Shown here: piece after piece, positions 1 through 19,209 of the stretch
How positions within the stretch are numbered: the first letter of the stretch is position 1
Layout of the letters: each line of letters starts with the position of its first letter
DNA from: Sphaeroforma sirkka
Lineage: Eukaryota > Opisthokonta > Ichthyosporea > Ichthyophonida
Assembly (NCBI GenBank): GCA_001586965.3
Contig: LUCW03001650.1
Span: 77,501 to 125,000 of the forward strand
Length of the DNA: 47,500 bases
Direction of reading: 5' to 3'
The notes under the pieces: generated by a model
Told to the model about the DNA's origin: nothing
Databases searched by the model: none
What the model saw: the letters and a program-made list of their open reading frames with translations, nothing else
Program-made: the position numbers and the translations under genes

Positions 1-3000
1 AACGGTTGGACGCGGTTGAGGCGGTGGTTTTCAACCGAAAGGAAGAGATGTTTAATCCGGATTTCAAACTTTTAATCATCGGGAGTGGGCGGACTGGTAA
101 GCTTTCATTGGTGCGCCGGCTAGTGCATGGGGACTTCTGTACAGAATTGGGGTAAGTATCGTGTATCTTTAGATATACTGGCTATATGCAATACACAATT
201 AGGCAGAACCAGGATGTTTTAAGTTTTTGTAATTAGCTAGTCAGCGCAGTATTTGTCCCAGGGCAGGACAGATACTGGTGTATCTATGGGCGATTTCGTG
301 GATTATTTTGGGGGTATGCATGTGAATACTTGCATAGTGTGGATGTGTGTGGAAATCTCGGGTATCATGGGTGCGCAAGTATAGATTTAGGCTGGCATTG
401 CTGAAAATTAGAGCCGAAAAGTGCTGTTTACATGGAATTGCCTTTCAGACAGTAGATAACATCAATACCGATTCAATATTTGCGCTGCTACATTCGAGCA
501 ATTACAGCCCATACAAAAGTTATCCATACCCAATAGCAGGGTGCTGCGTTAACCTACATGATGCGGACATTAGTGTGTGATAGACTATATAACAGCACGT
601 ATCACATCATATATCAATCCTGTCCAGTGCTGTTCCGCCGCTCTATTGCCGACGAGAATTCTACATGGTATCGAACTGAGTTTTTTATGGAGATCTGTTG
701 TCTAAAACGCCTGAAGTACTCCACATAGTGCAGTGTTCATCTACATATTCTATAACATTATTCGTTTCAGCCTGCCAACAAGGTATGGTACACTATCAGA
801 CAGCCATGGCGCGATGTGACCTCTGACTAGTTTGCTTAATTTGCTGACACTTATCCAGAGATCGTGTCAACAACGAATTGCGACCTCTGAGTGGTGAAAA
901 GATGGAGGAAAAGGTCATGTTAAACAACAAGCCAATCAAACTGGCCGTTGCGCTACACAATGGGTTCCCCTCACCGCAGGTGGTGTCCTGGGCTGAGGCC
1001 GTCATTCTGGTTTTCACCGTGAAGAGCAAAGAATCCTTTGATAAGGTGTGACTTCAATTGTGCTGAGGAATGAAGTCACGTATCGAAAATCTGTTTTGTG
1101 CCGTGTTATTGAGTGCGCGCCTATCTCTTGTATATGTGTATGCTCTGTCATCACCCATTATTATATCTGATGATTGCGCCCATGCTGACTGCGTAAGGCG
1201 AGTGGTTTTCTCGTCAAATAGAGCATAGCGCAAGTGGATAAGGATGCAGCATACATATATATATATCTTGTGAGTCGCTGCCTTTTCATACACAACCATT
1301 GTCACCTTGTCTCTCAACCAAAAGGCCGCCAGCATCTATCAACGGGTACATCATTACAAAGAAGACGCTAAAATGCTACTGGTTGGAACGCAAGCAGACG
1401 ATTCACAAGACGCAAATGATCCGGGCACTCAACGTGCCATTCCAATGGTCGAGGGCAAACGCCTCGCTCACGACATGAACCAGATTCCATACATAGAGAC
1501 GAGTGCTCGAACCGGATACCATGTAAGCATGGTCTTCCAGGAGGCCGTGCGTGCGGCACAGAAGGGCAAAGAGTTGCAGGTCAGTTATATACCGAGACGC
1601 CGGCTGTATCTCGCTTCTATGCATTGCTATATTTATTCGAACTTGCTTGCTGGGTTGTGAACTGGGTAATTAGAGGTATTTAGTTCGGTCTGAAATAAGG
1701 GAAGGCTTTTTTAAGAGAACATTGTACGTGGCTCTGCATGCGACTCCTGATCTAACTTCTTGTGTCGCTCACACAGGCACAAGCTGCGACCAAAACCAAA
1801 CGCGACAAGTTCAAAGTGATGGGGGGGCAGAACAAAGATAAAAAGGGCGGGGGCAATGCAAACATGCTCACGCGCAATCTTCCGCGACCCCATCGAAGCA
1901 TCCCAGCCAAGCAAGGGTGGCTGTTTAAACAGGGCGACAACGTGGTCAAAGAGTGGCGTAAGAAGTACTGTGTGGTGGGTAAGGGGCTGTTGCTGTACTA
2001 CTCGTCCGTGCTCGACTACTACAACGACGAGAGCTCCAAGGTCATTGATCTCAAGCACTGCTCCGTGAAGCCTCTGGCCATGACACCCGCCACTCGCAGA
2101 GCACCGCCACCCCCCCCGGCCAACACCGCCCCGTATTCGCCTACTGCCAAAACAGACCCACCAGCTGCCACAGTTAGCAGCAAGAGTCTCGGATTGAGTC
2201 TGGATGCTACCGGTCTTATGCCTGCTACTACAGAAACACTGCACGAAGCGGACAAGAACGCCTTCGGGGTGATATCCGGCATGGCAAAGGAAAAGCATAC
2301 GCGCTCACAGAGCACAGTCACACCGGGTACCACGCTGCTGAGTAGTGACATGGGGTTGGCCAATGGGAATGCCCTGCAGAAGGGGTCCAAGCACAGCTCA
2401 ATGGGTCTGACCTCGGGCACGGCGACCAGGAAGAAGACGGACCAGCAGCAGGCATACGCAGGCAATGCCCATACGAGCAGCAAATGCGCCACCACAGCGC
2501 CCATAGTCACAAACGCACCGTTTGAGGAGGTGATGAAGGATGGGGTGATGCGGAGCGAATCGTATGACGGCGGGAATACGAGTGGCATTGACTCTGGTGT
2601 GGAACATGTCGACGGGAGGGCTGGCACAAACGTTTCGTCACATGCACGGTCTTATTCGCATTCTACCACGCAGACGCCTACCGGATCCGACCAGAACATC
2701 TCGTTTGTCCCTGACTCGACTACTACAAGCACCACAAGCTTAAAGAAGGACGGCAAGGACAAGGATAAGGATAAAGACAAAGACGGTGGCAAGCAGTCCA
2801 AGATGAATAACCAGGGCTCCGGGGTGATCAGCCAGGGCAAACGGCGTGCCCGCACACAGTTCAAACGCAAAGGTAGCGTGCACGACCCTGCTGAGGGCCT
2901 TAATGCACTGAGCGCAGCTGGCGAGACTGGAGAATCGCCTGGAGGCTCTGGAGGTGTATTGACGAATATGACACCCACATTTGCAAACGATCCCGCCACT

Positions 3001-3930
3001 ATGCGCCAACACAGCGGAGTGTCACAGTACGACCCCTCTCTGGGGATACGCATTGTATCGCTGGAGGGCAAGAGCTGGACGTTCATGTGCCAGAGCGTCA
3101 GCGAAAAGCACGAGTGGATGCAGATACTGCAAGACCAGATTCTGGAAGGTCTAACTGGCAACATATCGGCCAAGCGGAGTGGCGTCACGGGCGCTGAGTT
3201 GGATGCAGCGATTGATGCGATCCACCAGGTAGCTGGGAATGATGTGTGCGCAGAGTGTGGTACACTCAATCCCGAGTGGGCGAGTATTAATCTGGGCATC
3301 TTGATCTGCATCGAGTGTTCTGGTATACATCGTAATCTGGGTGTGCACGTGTCGCGGGTTAGATCGCTGGCGCTCGACGACTGGAGTGCGAGTGTGGTGG
3401 AGTTGATGAAGGTGATTGGCAACAAAAATTCCAAGGCTCAGTGGGAAAGCAGGGTCAACAAGGGGGGACTGGAGGGGATTGACGTGGTTGTACCCACCCC
3501 CCGGTCTGACAGGCAAACGAGGGAGGCCTTTATAAGGGCCAAGTACATCGAGAAAAAGTTCTTAGCCGATACGGTCGAGCGCACCCAACAAGAAGATGTA
3601 CAAGAGCTTATCGAGTGCGTAAACAGTGACAATATGAACCGGCTGTATGCCGCTACCGTGTCTATGGTCGGCGCAGGTAGGCATTCAATTGAGGTGCTCA
3701 AAACCCCTATGTCCGAGGAGAGCCCGGAGTCTGGCACAGCGTTCCACCTGGCGTGTGCGAAAGGGTGTCTCATCGCTGTGCAGATGCTGCTGTGGCTGGG
3801 CGCAGATGTGAACATGCGGCGGGCGGCCGATGGACTGTTGCCGGTGGATATTGCGGTTGTGGGTGGTCATGACAAGGTTGTGGAGCTGCTGCAGAGCCCG
3901 GAGGTGACGAGCATGTCGTCGATGCATTGA
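1..3930 (+). CDS. AGAP: AGAP / centaurin-gamma type Arf GTPase-activating protein (5' partial)
   Basis: Exons read as 1-151 (open at the window edge, frame starts at 3), optional micro-exon 771-782, 859-1045, 1325-1579 and 1777-3930; every junction is GT-AG and keeps phase, giving about 918 residues. Domains in order: GTPase-like domain (residues about 20-195; P-loop [14 protein letters not shown] in place of NKxD, then ETSA); first half of a PH domain (about 246-298, WLFKQG and WRKKYCVV); a low-complexity insert of about 325 residues with a poly-Pro run and a Lys-Asp repeat; second half of the PH domain (about 624-660); ArfGAP zinc finger (about 679-805, CX2CX16CX2C with the arginine-finger region [15 protein letters not shown]); and two ankyrin repeats (about 854-910). 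Known role of the family: stimulates GTP hydrolysis on Arf proteins at endosomal or Golgi membranes. The domain order matches animal AGAPs. The stop is TGA at 3928. Confidence 0.93.
771..782 (+). other. Candidate 12-nt micro-exon of the AGAP gene
   Basis: Twelve bases lie between a pyrimidine-rich acceptor (TTCGTTTCAG) and a GTATGG donor, and they start and end in the phase required by the flanking exons. Twelve is a multiple of three, so skipping it also keeps frame; the sequence alone cannot show whether it is used. Confidence 0.4.
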
Positions 3931-5038
3931 ATGAACCGCAATCTCTGCTGATGTGGATACGTTGTCGGGGCAATTGAGTGAGAGTTCAAGTAAAGCTTTG
4001 GTGCTTTGCTGATATCCGGTGGACGCCGTTGCTACGGTTGCGAGTTGTTGCCGTCCTGTATGTATACACAATCGCGTGCACTCGCCCCCCTCCTTCCGCA
4101 AACACCTTCCAACTGCTGAGCGTATGCATATATAGTGGGTAGGCGATAGAATAAGGGGGGAGGGTGAATAGGGTGGACATAATCTGGTAGCACGGTTTCA
4201 GAATGACTAGGTCTTTACTACACTTCCAGGGGTGTAAGTGGTCCGGGTGCTTTGCCACATAGCGGTATTGTAGAATCCATGATCGGCACACGGGACAATG
4301 GTCGTGCTATACCCCAGCATGCGTATTTTTGGTAGTAAGAAGATCCGGAATTCTTCTAAGGCGCGGTGGATATAACGCCCAGGGCTCTTCGGCGACACTG
4401 GCGTATTCGCAGCATAGGTTGCTATGTCGATTCAACCAAGTAGTGCATGCTAAGCGTTTTGGTGTATGTTAACACTCCCACTGAACTCAGTGGCTCAGAA
4501 TACGCCAATCCCTCACTGTGGATAAGAGTACACTGTGCTTTCGATACTTACAGGGAGTAAACCCAAGCGACCCGTGGTCCGAGTGTGTGGGTAGTTAATT
4601 GTTAAGTTTGAGTGTTCGATTCACATGATGAGGAGTAGAGCACATCAATATTTGTAGAGCTCACTGAATAGTAAATCATTAAGCATGTTCTGTGCTTTGC
4701 TTCCGCAATCGATAATCAGATTTGTTGTTTTACCGATATAGAAGTCTTGTATTTGTAATCATCACATCATCTGATTGCTTAGTGCGCGCTGTAACTGGCA
4801 TTCCTGTCATCTAAGACACTATCTACCAAAACAGCTACCAGAAAAATAAACTTCTGCCGTATCAATTGATTTCTCATGTACTTGATTCTAAGAGTTAAAT
4901 AATATAGGTTCATAACGCAAAACAGGATACGAATATATGAAGAACGGTAACGAGTGAGAAGTAGCTGTCCCTTTATTGATTCCTTGAGGTGTTTTACTAG
5001 ATTTTGTATAGTTTTCTTCATTCTAGTGTCAACTGTCA
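3931..5038. other. Intergenic region between convergent AGAP and HERPUD genes
   Basis: About 1.1 kb separating two tail-to-tail genes; it should hold both 3' untranslated regions. No convincing coding exon, RNA gene or repeat is seen. Confidence 0.6.
4972..4977 (-). promoter_or_regulatory. Likely polyadenylation signal of the HERPUD-like gene
   Basis: TTTATT on the plus strand is AATAAA on the minus strand, about 62 nt past the HERPUD-like stop codon, a normal place for such a signal. Confidence 0.5.
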
Positions 5039-12816
<7,778 letters not shown>

Positions 12817-13712
12817 ATTTGCAGAAGGGAAATGAGTCCTTGTAAAGAATTAACTCTCAACAGGCTCGTAGTAGAGGTCTATTTAATATCAGTAATATGC
12901 TCCTGTTTCAGATATTTACGCTTTAGATATGTACATACTACACCTCCTAAAAATATCTACGCTTCGGATATTTACCTATTATAAATAATATTGACGTGTG
13001 ATTATTTAATGACATTCGTCGCTTTTTGTGATTCACACAAAAGAGATGAGAGATTCATAGCCTTCATGTATTTTTAAAAAATAAATATACTTGTAAAAAT
13101 ATATGGCTATGAGAGATTGCAATGTCACTTTTTTTCTAATTTTAAAACAAATCATATTTACATAGCCAGCAGGTATTTTTAAATTTGTTTTTGTTTTTTT
13201 AGATATCTACGTAGCCTCCAAATCATAACCTCCAAATCATAACCCACTAAATAAATAAAACAAATTTGTATAATTTACAGGCTATGACAAATTACATATT
13301 TTTTTAAATAAATATTTAGAAAAGTATTTAGAACATTTGTCAATTGTTTGTTTTTAAAAATAATTAAATAGAAGGAAGAGTCATGTGAAATCATCAGATA
13401 TATTTAGAGTTGACGTTGTGTAGTATTTATTTAGCAGTAGTATGTGCACAACACCTAGACCTGAGATAGACGACTGATTCTGCCCTGTCCTAATCCGAGG
13501 ACAAGGACTGGTATAATATAGTAGGACTTTCCACATCATGTGTGGACTGTGAACCCCAGGACTAGCCTAGGTCAATAGCGTTTTACATAGAATAAGAAAC
13601 CCTATATCTAGGGTTCTCTCATATACGCATGTACCAATTTTCACCCAAATCTGACTATGCACGCATATACACGTAATAGATGCATTGATAAGGCATTACT
13701 TGTTTGTGCAGT
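12817..13712. other. AT-rich intergenic region and HERPUD promoter side
   Basis: Between the HERPUD start and the THAP-like remnant, the two being divergently arranged. Very AT-rich, with a 15-bp tandem duplication (CCTCCAAATCATAAC at about 13215-13244) and repeated GATATTTAC-like words near 12910-12975. No gene recognised. Confidence 0.6.
12992..12999 (+). promoter_or_regulatory. Possible UPRE-like bZIP site upstream of HERPUD
   Basis: TGACGTGT, one base from the UPRE core TGACGTG(G/A), about 176 bp upstream of the HERPUD start. A single 8-mer in an AT-rich stretch, so weak; the context of an ER-stress gene is what makes it notable. Confidence 0.25.
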
Positions 13713-14348
13713 ATGCAGCGTAAGTCTGAGCGACAAGGTGAGCCGGAGGTTAAGAAGAGAAAGAAGTACATGTCACAGTGTATGTGTAGTACACGTGGCT
13801 GTATACAAGAAGGTGACAGATATATCTCACTAGTGAAGCCAGTCAAACCTAATAATCAACGCTTGTAAAGGGGCCTGATGCACGCGCTTGAGATTGGATG
13901 CACAGCGTACAACCAGTCATTACGCAGGATGCTATAATGAAGTCCTTTGTAAAGAGAGATGGGAAGAAGAATCATACTGCCATCAGTGCCAAACACTTTT
14001 CTCTGGATGAATTGACATTCAAGGGCAACTGGCAGATCGCGGCAAGCATCAACGCCAAATCTTTTTGTGAATTTCAAAGAACAAGGGATTACCAGTTAGA
14101 TCGAGTCGTCAAACTACAGTCACATAAGCTACAAGTTGATAAATGTATATGTACCTTGGGAGAGAATGAATGCGGCGAAAACATAATGTTTGAGAATAGT
14201 CACGAGCTACCCCGTGATAAGAAACATGCAAAACTCGGAATATCACGTGTAGTTTTAAACGTTAAGTTACAACGTAAACTGAACAACCGATTGAAGATAC
14301 TGACGGTCGAACAGGCTTACGAGTGCAAAGAAGACATTTTTCTCCGGA
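13713..14348 (+). pseudogene. 5' part of a decayed gene with THAP-like zinc fingers
   Basis: Reading from ATG 13713 is open to TAA 13866 (52 residues, basic then CMCSTRGC); a second frame is open from 13898 to the element 1 insertion. The second frame has ISAKHFSLDELTF, resembling the CxxHF end of a THAP finger with Cys replaced by Ser, then CICTLGENEC, FENSHELPRDKK and YECKE, resembling a second THAP finger. Just before the insertion the frame that continues downstream reads HFSPD, the THAP HF motif, so a small indel separates YECKE from HFSPD. Read as two tandem THAP-like DNA-binding domains, now broken by at least two frameshifts. THAP fingers occur in host regulators and in P-element-type transposases; which applies is not decidable here. 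Confidence 0.45.
14345..14348. repeat. Target-site duplication CGGA (left, element 1)
   Basis: CGGA immediately before the TGTAAAC end of the element, repeated at 19805-19808 after its CTACA end. Confidence 0.9.
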
Positions 14349-14943
14349 TGTAAACTTCCATGGAAATTACTAGGTTTCAAACTATATTAAACTAAAATAC
14401 AATTTAGTCAGTTAGGATTTAGCAGTGGTAGCTTGTGTAAGAATGATCGGGACTGCCTCTTGTTAAGAGCCTAAATATCCTCGATCACACAGGGCGTACC
14501 TCTAGCTGTTCTTTATTGAATAATTTTCACTAGAAGTACTAAGAGTTCATGACCACTTGCCTAATTTGTAAATAGACATAATAACGTAAGTCACGTTAAT
14601 ACATTAGCTGATATAAATAAAGTTCCATCTGAAGAAAAGTTAAAAAAAGAAAAAGACTTATTGGATTTTGGAGATTGGCGGGAGGACCAAAATCTATAAG
14701 TAGTAGTTCGGAGATTATAAAATTTAGTTTATAATATCCTACATCTACTAATGTCTCAAATAGGTCCAAGTAGATGAGTCATACCAAATACTCAGGCTAT
14801 TGGAGCCATCAAAGTGAATTTAGAACACTTTGGAAATATTGGAAAAAGAGCTTGTACTAAATTATTTAAAATACAAATAACAACCAATGTAGTATCTCAA
14901 TTGATCTTGATATTTTAGACTGACCGGAGGCCGTATTTCTACA
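14349..14943 (-). repeat. 3' LTR of element 1
   Basis: 595 bp, on the minus strand beginning TGTAGAAATACGG and ending GAAGTTTACA. Contains AATAAA on the minus strand (plus 14512-14517), a plausible polyadenylation signal. Matches 19210-19804 except C/G at 14359. Confidence 0.95.
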
Positions 14944-15070
14944 TAGCCCCCAGTAGCTTTTAGAACTACGAACGTACGTTAAAATACGATCTAATTGGTA
15001 AAGCGAAAACCAAAGTAAAAACGGTTTCGGTCATGACTTATCGAGTAAGTATGTGCCTATATGTACGAGT

Positions 15071-16380
15071 TCAAGACTCATGTTGTACTCTATGTCGTTT
15101 AGTATTTGGTCCAGTAATCATTTCCGATGTAGGCGCCTTACGTTTATTATTTGGTAAGGTAATAGCCAAAGGCTGTTCTTCATTAGTAAGTAAGCTTGAA
15201 CAATTTTCTGCACTGTTGGTAAGCAGATCAGAAAGTTTAGTCACGTAGGAAGTAGGTGGCAAATAGGGAATTTCAGATCCGTCAGGGTTTGTAGTCACCT
15301 GAGGAAACCCTTTTCGTTTATCTCGTGTGTTCTTATGTAAACGCTTATTCCATTTCTTATTAAAGATACGAAGAAAGTCGCGAGATTCACGAAATGCATC
15401 GGAGGTTAGCCAAGCTACTGTCCCATCCATGAAACGGGTCTTGTAGTAAGTGCAACCGTCTTCGGATGTTTTATCAATTATATCTTTGACTTGTGACTCC
15501 ATAACTGGTATATCAGAATCAAATGAGCGAGCGAATGAGAGTTCGGAGGTAGGGATACGGTGAGTGCCTAGATTGGTTGCGCTAGTACCATCAATGTTAT
15601 TCACTTCGTAAGTATCACTCTTCTCATCATGGTAGGAATAACAAAAGGTCCTATCGTCTTAGAAGAGAGTTCGGTAACGTTGGCGTTTCGATTTATAATG
15701 TTAACGTAATCGCCGACTTTGAACTGAACAATGTTCTTAGTGTTATTCCATCGGTCATACGCTTTAAGTAGGACGCGATTCTTGTGCTCGAGTAAACAAA
15801 CAGGGGTAAACAACGTTCTGCATATGCTCGATCTTTTTTGTAGCCACGGGGTAGCGTGTTTCTCGGGCGCAGTTTTATCAAACGTTGCTTGTAATTCACT
15901 ATAGCGGCCAAAGAAATAGTGAAACGGGAGTGTTCCAGTTTGAGGATTCATGCAGTTATTCATTTGAGTCTGAACCCATTTCAAATGATAAGGCCACATA
16001 TCCTCAACGTCGTCTAGTGCGGTACGCAAGAGTTTCTTAAGTTCTCTATGACGTGTCTCATTTGCACCCTGCGTTTGAGGTTTGTAAGGAACACCACGCC
16101 TATGGGTCATGCCTGATACGAGTATAAGTGCCTCCATTACGTCGGTACAAAACTCACTACCGTTATCAGAACATAGTACTCGGGGGAAACCGAAGTCATT
16201 TAAGACGTGATAGCATAACCCTGCCACTGTTTGCGAGTGTTTGTTTGGTATTGCATAAAGCAAGTTATAGCCCGAAGCCACACATAAGAAATGACAGATA
16301 TATACATCGCCAGTATGCTTGGATCGAGTTTAACCAAATCTACTATGACTCGGCGTATCGGTTGGTTTTCTGTCACACTT
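15071..16380 (-). pseudogene. Integrase of element 1 (frameshifted)
   Basis: The DDE core contains SDNGSEF with exactly 35 residues to the catalytic Glu (DX35E). A VDLVKLD segment carries the first Asp but sits one frame away from the rest; the same shift is in element 2. The core runs to GPFVI (GPY/F module) near 15640, where one A is missing from an A-run compared with element 2, shifting frame. The C-terminal part (15071-15604) has a chromodomain-like stretch (YYKTRFMDGTVAWLTSDAF) and a basic tail with RDKRKG. Known role of the family: joins retrotransposon cDNA to chromosomal DNA, with the chromodomain directing target choice. Confidence 0.8.
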
Positions 16381-16421
16381 TTTAGGGGTGCCCAGCCGTA
16401 GCGCTTGATCTGGTTTTTTTC

Positions 16422-16727
16422 TCAATCAGTACAGCGTCGGTATACTTCACGTATGGTTTCTTTCAGCGCCGGGTGATCAAGCCCTGCACGAATAGCCATT
16501 TTATAAGTATGCTCATATGCTCGATGCGTTAAATTATGTATAATTTTAACTCTACTTTCGAGCTCCTCTAAGTCAGTCAGATTCTGCGTAACGCTGGCTG
16601 GATGAACCATAGGACCGATGCGACAAACAATGGTGTGTTTCCAAGGCGTCTTCTTAATAGAATAGGATCCCTGATACAAGTACGTGTCGGTTTCACGGTC
16701 GACATAAATAGGTTCGTCTTGAATCAT
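16422..16727 (-). pseudogene. Remnant of the RNase H-integrase interval plus integrase HHCC finger (element 1)
   Basis: Matches element 2 downstream of its methyltransferase-like domain (IYVDRETD, then YQGSYSIKKTPWKH), but two blocks present in element 2 are missing. It ends in the integrase zinc-finger region (ETIREVYRRCTD). The second Cys of the CxxC, TGT in element 2, is TGA here, truncating the finger. Confidence 0.75.
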
Positions 16728-16732
16728 ATTAA

Positions 16733-17083
16733 TTAAATCACGTATCCATGGGTCGGAGTTACGTAAGGGACAACACAGCGTAATGGTAGATTTAGGTGAG
16801 TCTTCACTTCTCTTCTATCTGACAGCATTATGTGTGCATAGTCAATGGCTTGTTCGCAAGTAGTAACTTTGCCATTTCCCAAGATTAAATCAGTTGTTTC
16901 GTTATGGACAGCCATATCTGTAGCGTAGGCTACTCGGCATGAGATAGTAGAGACTTCAGCCCCTGGATCAAATAGTGCCATAACTTTTTCTCCATTTACG
17001 AAAACTGTTTGAAAGATACGTTCATCTCCTTTGGTATAGATTTTATTGAACATTTTCTCATAATCTTGCTCTAGTGCGCACAT
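16733..17083 (-). pseudogene. Retroviral-type aspartic protease of element 1, truncated
   Basis: About 100 residues match element 2. The catalytic motif is ALFDPGAEVSTIS, with DPG rather than DTG or DSG. The next lines of the family (NLILGNGKV-like) are present. After KTHL the frame runs into a deletion junction: the rest of protease and all RT/RNase H are gone and the sequence resumes in the methyltransferase-like domain. Confidence 0.8.
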
Positions 17084-17092
17084 ATGGTACTG

Positions 17093-19130
17093 TCAGTGCT
17101 TAACTTGGACGTCCGGTAAGTCCTTGCAATCCTCTTTGTGCCAACCGTTAGTACCCTTGCAAGTAGCACACTCTTTCATATAGTGTCCAAAATCTGGCTT
17201 GCCTGGTGCACACTTAACAGGGTCGTGTCTACCATTCCACTTGCCATTACGTTTTGTGAGGTTGTAACCACACTTCTTGCAAGGCGCTCTCACCTTCTTA
17301 TCACCTTTCGGTTCGGTAGAAGTAGAGCCAGTACCCCCTCCAGTAGTAGTGCGAGGTTTCTTAGTACTACGCGCAGTATTAGTCTCTACTGCGTTTCGCT
17401 TAGTGGGCTGGGTGTAGCTCGTGGTACTAAGTACTCTAGTAGAGGAATTGGTATGCTTGTGTACTATCTTCTCAAAGACAGACCAAGGCATAGATCGCAA
17501 ATCACCATAGGCGATGATGTCATCATTGACTTTCTTAAAGAGGTTAGCTCCCAGAGTCTCCATCATCTGACAAATTAATAAATATTCGCCAGTATAGGTA
17601 CGACCACCCATCCGAGTATTCATATGTGTCATATGAGCTAGAGCACCTCGAATAGTGGTATCGTTCGCAAAGGACTTGCGAGACTCTAGAAGTTCACGGT
17701 CACGTGCATCTTCAAAAAAGGTGTTAAGTATATTATCACGCAACTGGTGCCAGGGTAGGGCTTTCCAGTTGGGCTCATGAGCCTTCAAGATAGTTCGCCA
17801 TTCACCTGGCTCACAGAAATGAATAAAGGCATTCATCATCTGCTTATCCCTAAGGCTGGCAGACTCCTTAAGTTGGTCGAAGGCCTTCAGTGTCTCCACT
17901 GTACTCTCATTAGTAGAGAAATCGACCTCAGCCTGCGCGTTACCTAGCTGCTTTATAAAGCTTGGTTCTAAGTGTTCACGAGGCTCATGCTCAGTGCTAC
18001 GGGCTGCTAGTGCCAAGATGGTGTCTATTTCCTTTCTCTTGTTATCGATTAGATAGCGAATGTTATCCGCTTTCCTATCGTCAAGGTCAGAGTCATTCAA
18101 TAGACGGTCCTCAAGGACTTGCATACCAGAGCGTAATAGCCTGAGACGAGTATGTCTGGTTCTCACTTCCTCATCCTCAGGATTAGAGCGGGAACTCTCT
18201 AACGAGGTACTGGTGTAGCGATTGCCAAAATCGTGATTACCAGGGTTAGTTGGCAAATGAGGGTCGATATTACGAGGATGGTAAGCCTCATCGAGTTCCA
18301 TACGATCATATCCTCTGACAGGGTTAGGTTTGTCAAGAGGATGATCGATGGTAGCATCAGAGCTATAGAGATTAAATTTTGAAATATTATCTCTCTCGCC
18401 AGTGGTAAATGGCTTAGTGGTAAACATACTGGCTGGTAAACCAGTAGGTCTCGGGTTCGAAACCCGGCCCGAATTTTTTTCTTCTTCTTCGGTATAGGAA
18501 GAATATCAGCCAAGTGGGACACGATAGAGGGGTCCACAACTGCTGCTGCCGCTAGCTCCTTCAAGAGCGCTTCAGTGCGGTTCAATTGGCGTCGAGATTG
18601 AGAGGATCCAACCACTCGTTGTCGAGTTATGGCATCCTCAGCTTCGGCCCCAAGATTTGAGCTGAATGGAATGGCTTCTCCATCGATGGCGAAACCGAAA
18701 TTTTCGGACAGGTCCAATACTTCCTTTTCACGCCGGATTTGTGCTGGAGTGTCCTTTAGATGTGGAGTTATAATGCCCCCCGACATTCGTATCCACGAAT
18801 TTTCCAGCCTTTCGACGTTTATCCCCAATATTTGACGGCACGTGGTCAGGGGGGCAAGCTGGGGTCCTGAGCTTCACTCCTAGGTGATACACGGACGCTG
18901 GCGAGCCTTTCCGCGGTAGTAGATACCTCTTCTTCCAAGGCTTTAGGATCCGACGAGTCATCCTCAGAACAATCCTCTGTACCAACCTCAGAATTTGCTT
19001 CCCCAACAGTATCCTCGGCAGGCTCAACTCCAGACAGGCTAGGTGTTTCCACAGGGACCTCAGGAACCTCGACAGGCTTAGCAGGCTTAGAGCTAGCGGC
19101 TCCCTTGCCTTTAGAAGTACCCTTAGCCAT
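17093..19130 (-). pseudogene. Gag of element 1 (zinc-knuckle capsid protein, frameshifted N-terminus)
   Basis: The start is ATG at 19128-19130 (MAKGTSKGKG, also used by element 2 at 36221). The first frame ends at 18846; a second frame is open from about 18828; the main body is one open frame 18427-17093 (444 codons), whose first ~85 residues come from an insert absent in element 2. The C-terminus has two unusual zinc knuckles, CX2CX14HX4C and CX2CX6HX3C, following a Lys/Thr-rich stretch. Role of the family: forms the cytoplasmic particle that packages retrotransposon RNA. Confidence 0.8.
18174..18492 (+). mobile_element. tRNA-like (SINE-like) insert within gag of element 1
   Basis: About 317 bp absent from the matching place in element 2. 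On the plus strand it holds a pol III A box (TGGCTTAGTGG, 18410-18420), 33 bases, and a perfect B box (GGTTCGAAACC, 18454-18464) inside a five-pair T-arm, followed by a T-run at 18474-18481. The 5' acceptor strand does not pair, so it is not a functional tRNA. On the minus strand the insert is open in the Gag frame. The tRNA-like head is at the end next to the T-run instead of at the start of the body, which is unusual for a SINE; no clear target-site duplication is seen. Confidence 0.55.
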
Positions 19131-19209
19131 AGTATTTGCTGGATAGTAAATCGATGTCAGACAGTCTAGGAGCAGTACACTACTGTAACTACTATTTAAC
19201 TGAAAAATA

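Noticed and set aside
1711..3815. Several minus-strand ORFs over 120 codons
   Set aside because: Shadows antisense to the AGAP coding exon; no domain and no splice support.
16128..16385. Plus-strand 85-codon ORF identical to one at 31256-31513
   Set aside because: Antisense to integrase; identity reflects the shared 337-bp block and not a conserved gene.
16560..16740. Missing blocks in element 1 as spliced introns of the family
   Set aside because: The first block is bounded by a direct repeat without GT-AG ends, which fits recombination better.
18395..18482. Functional tRNA gene (possible Thr anticodon)
   Set aside because: The 5' acceptor strand does not pair with the 3' strand and the D-arm is poor; kept only as tRNA-like.
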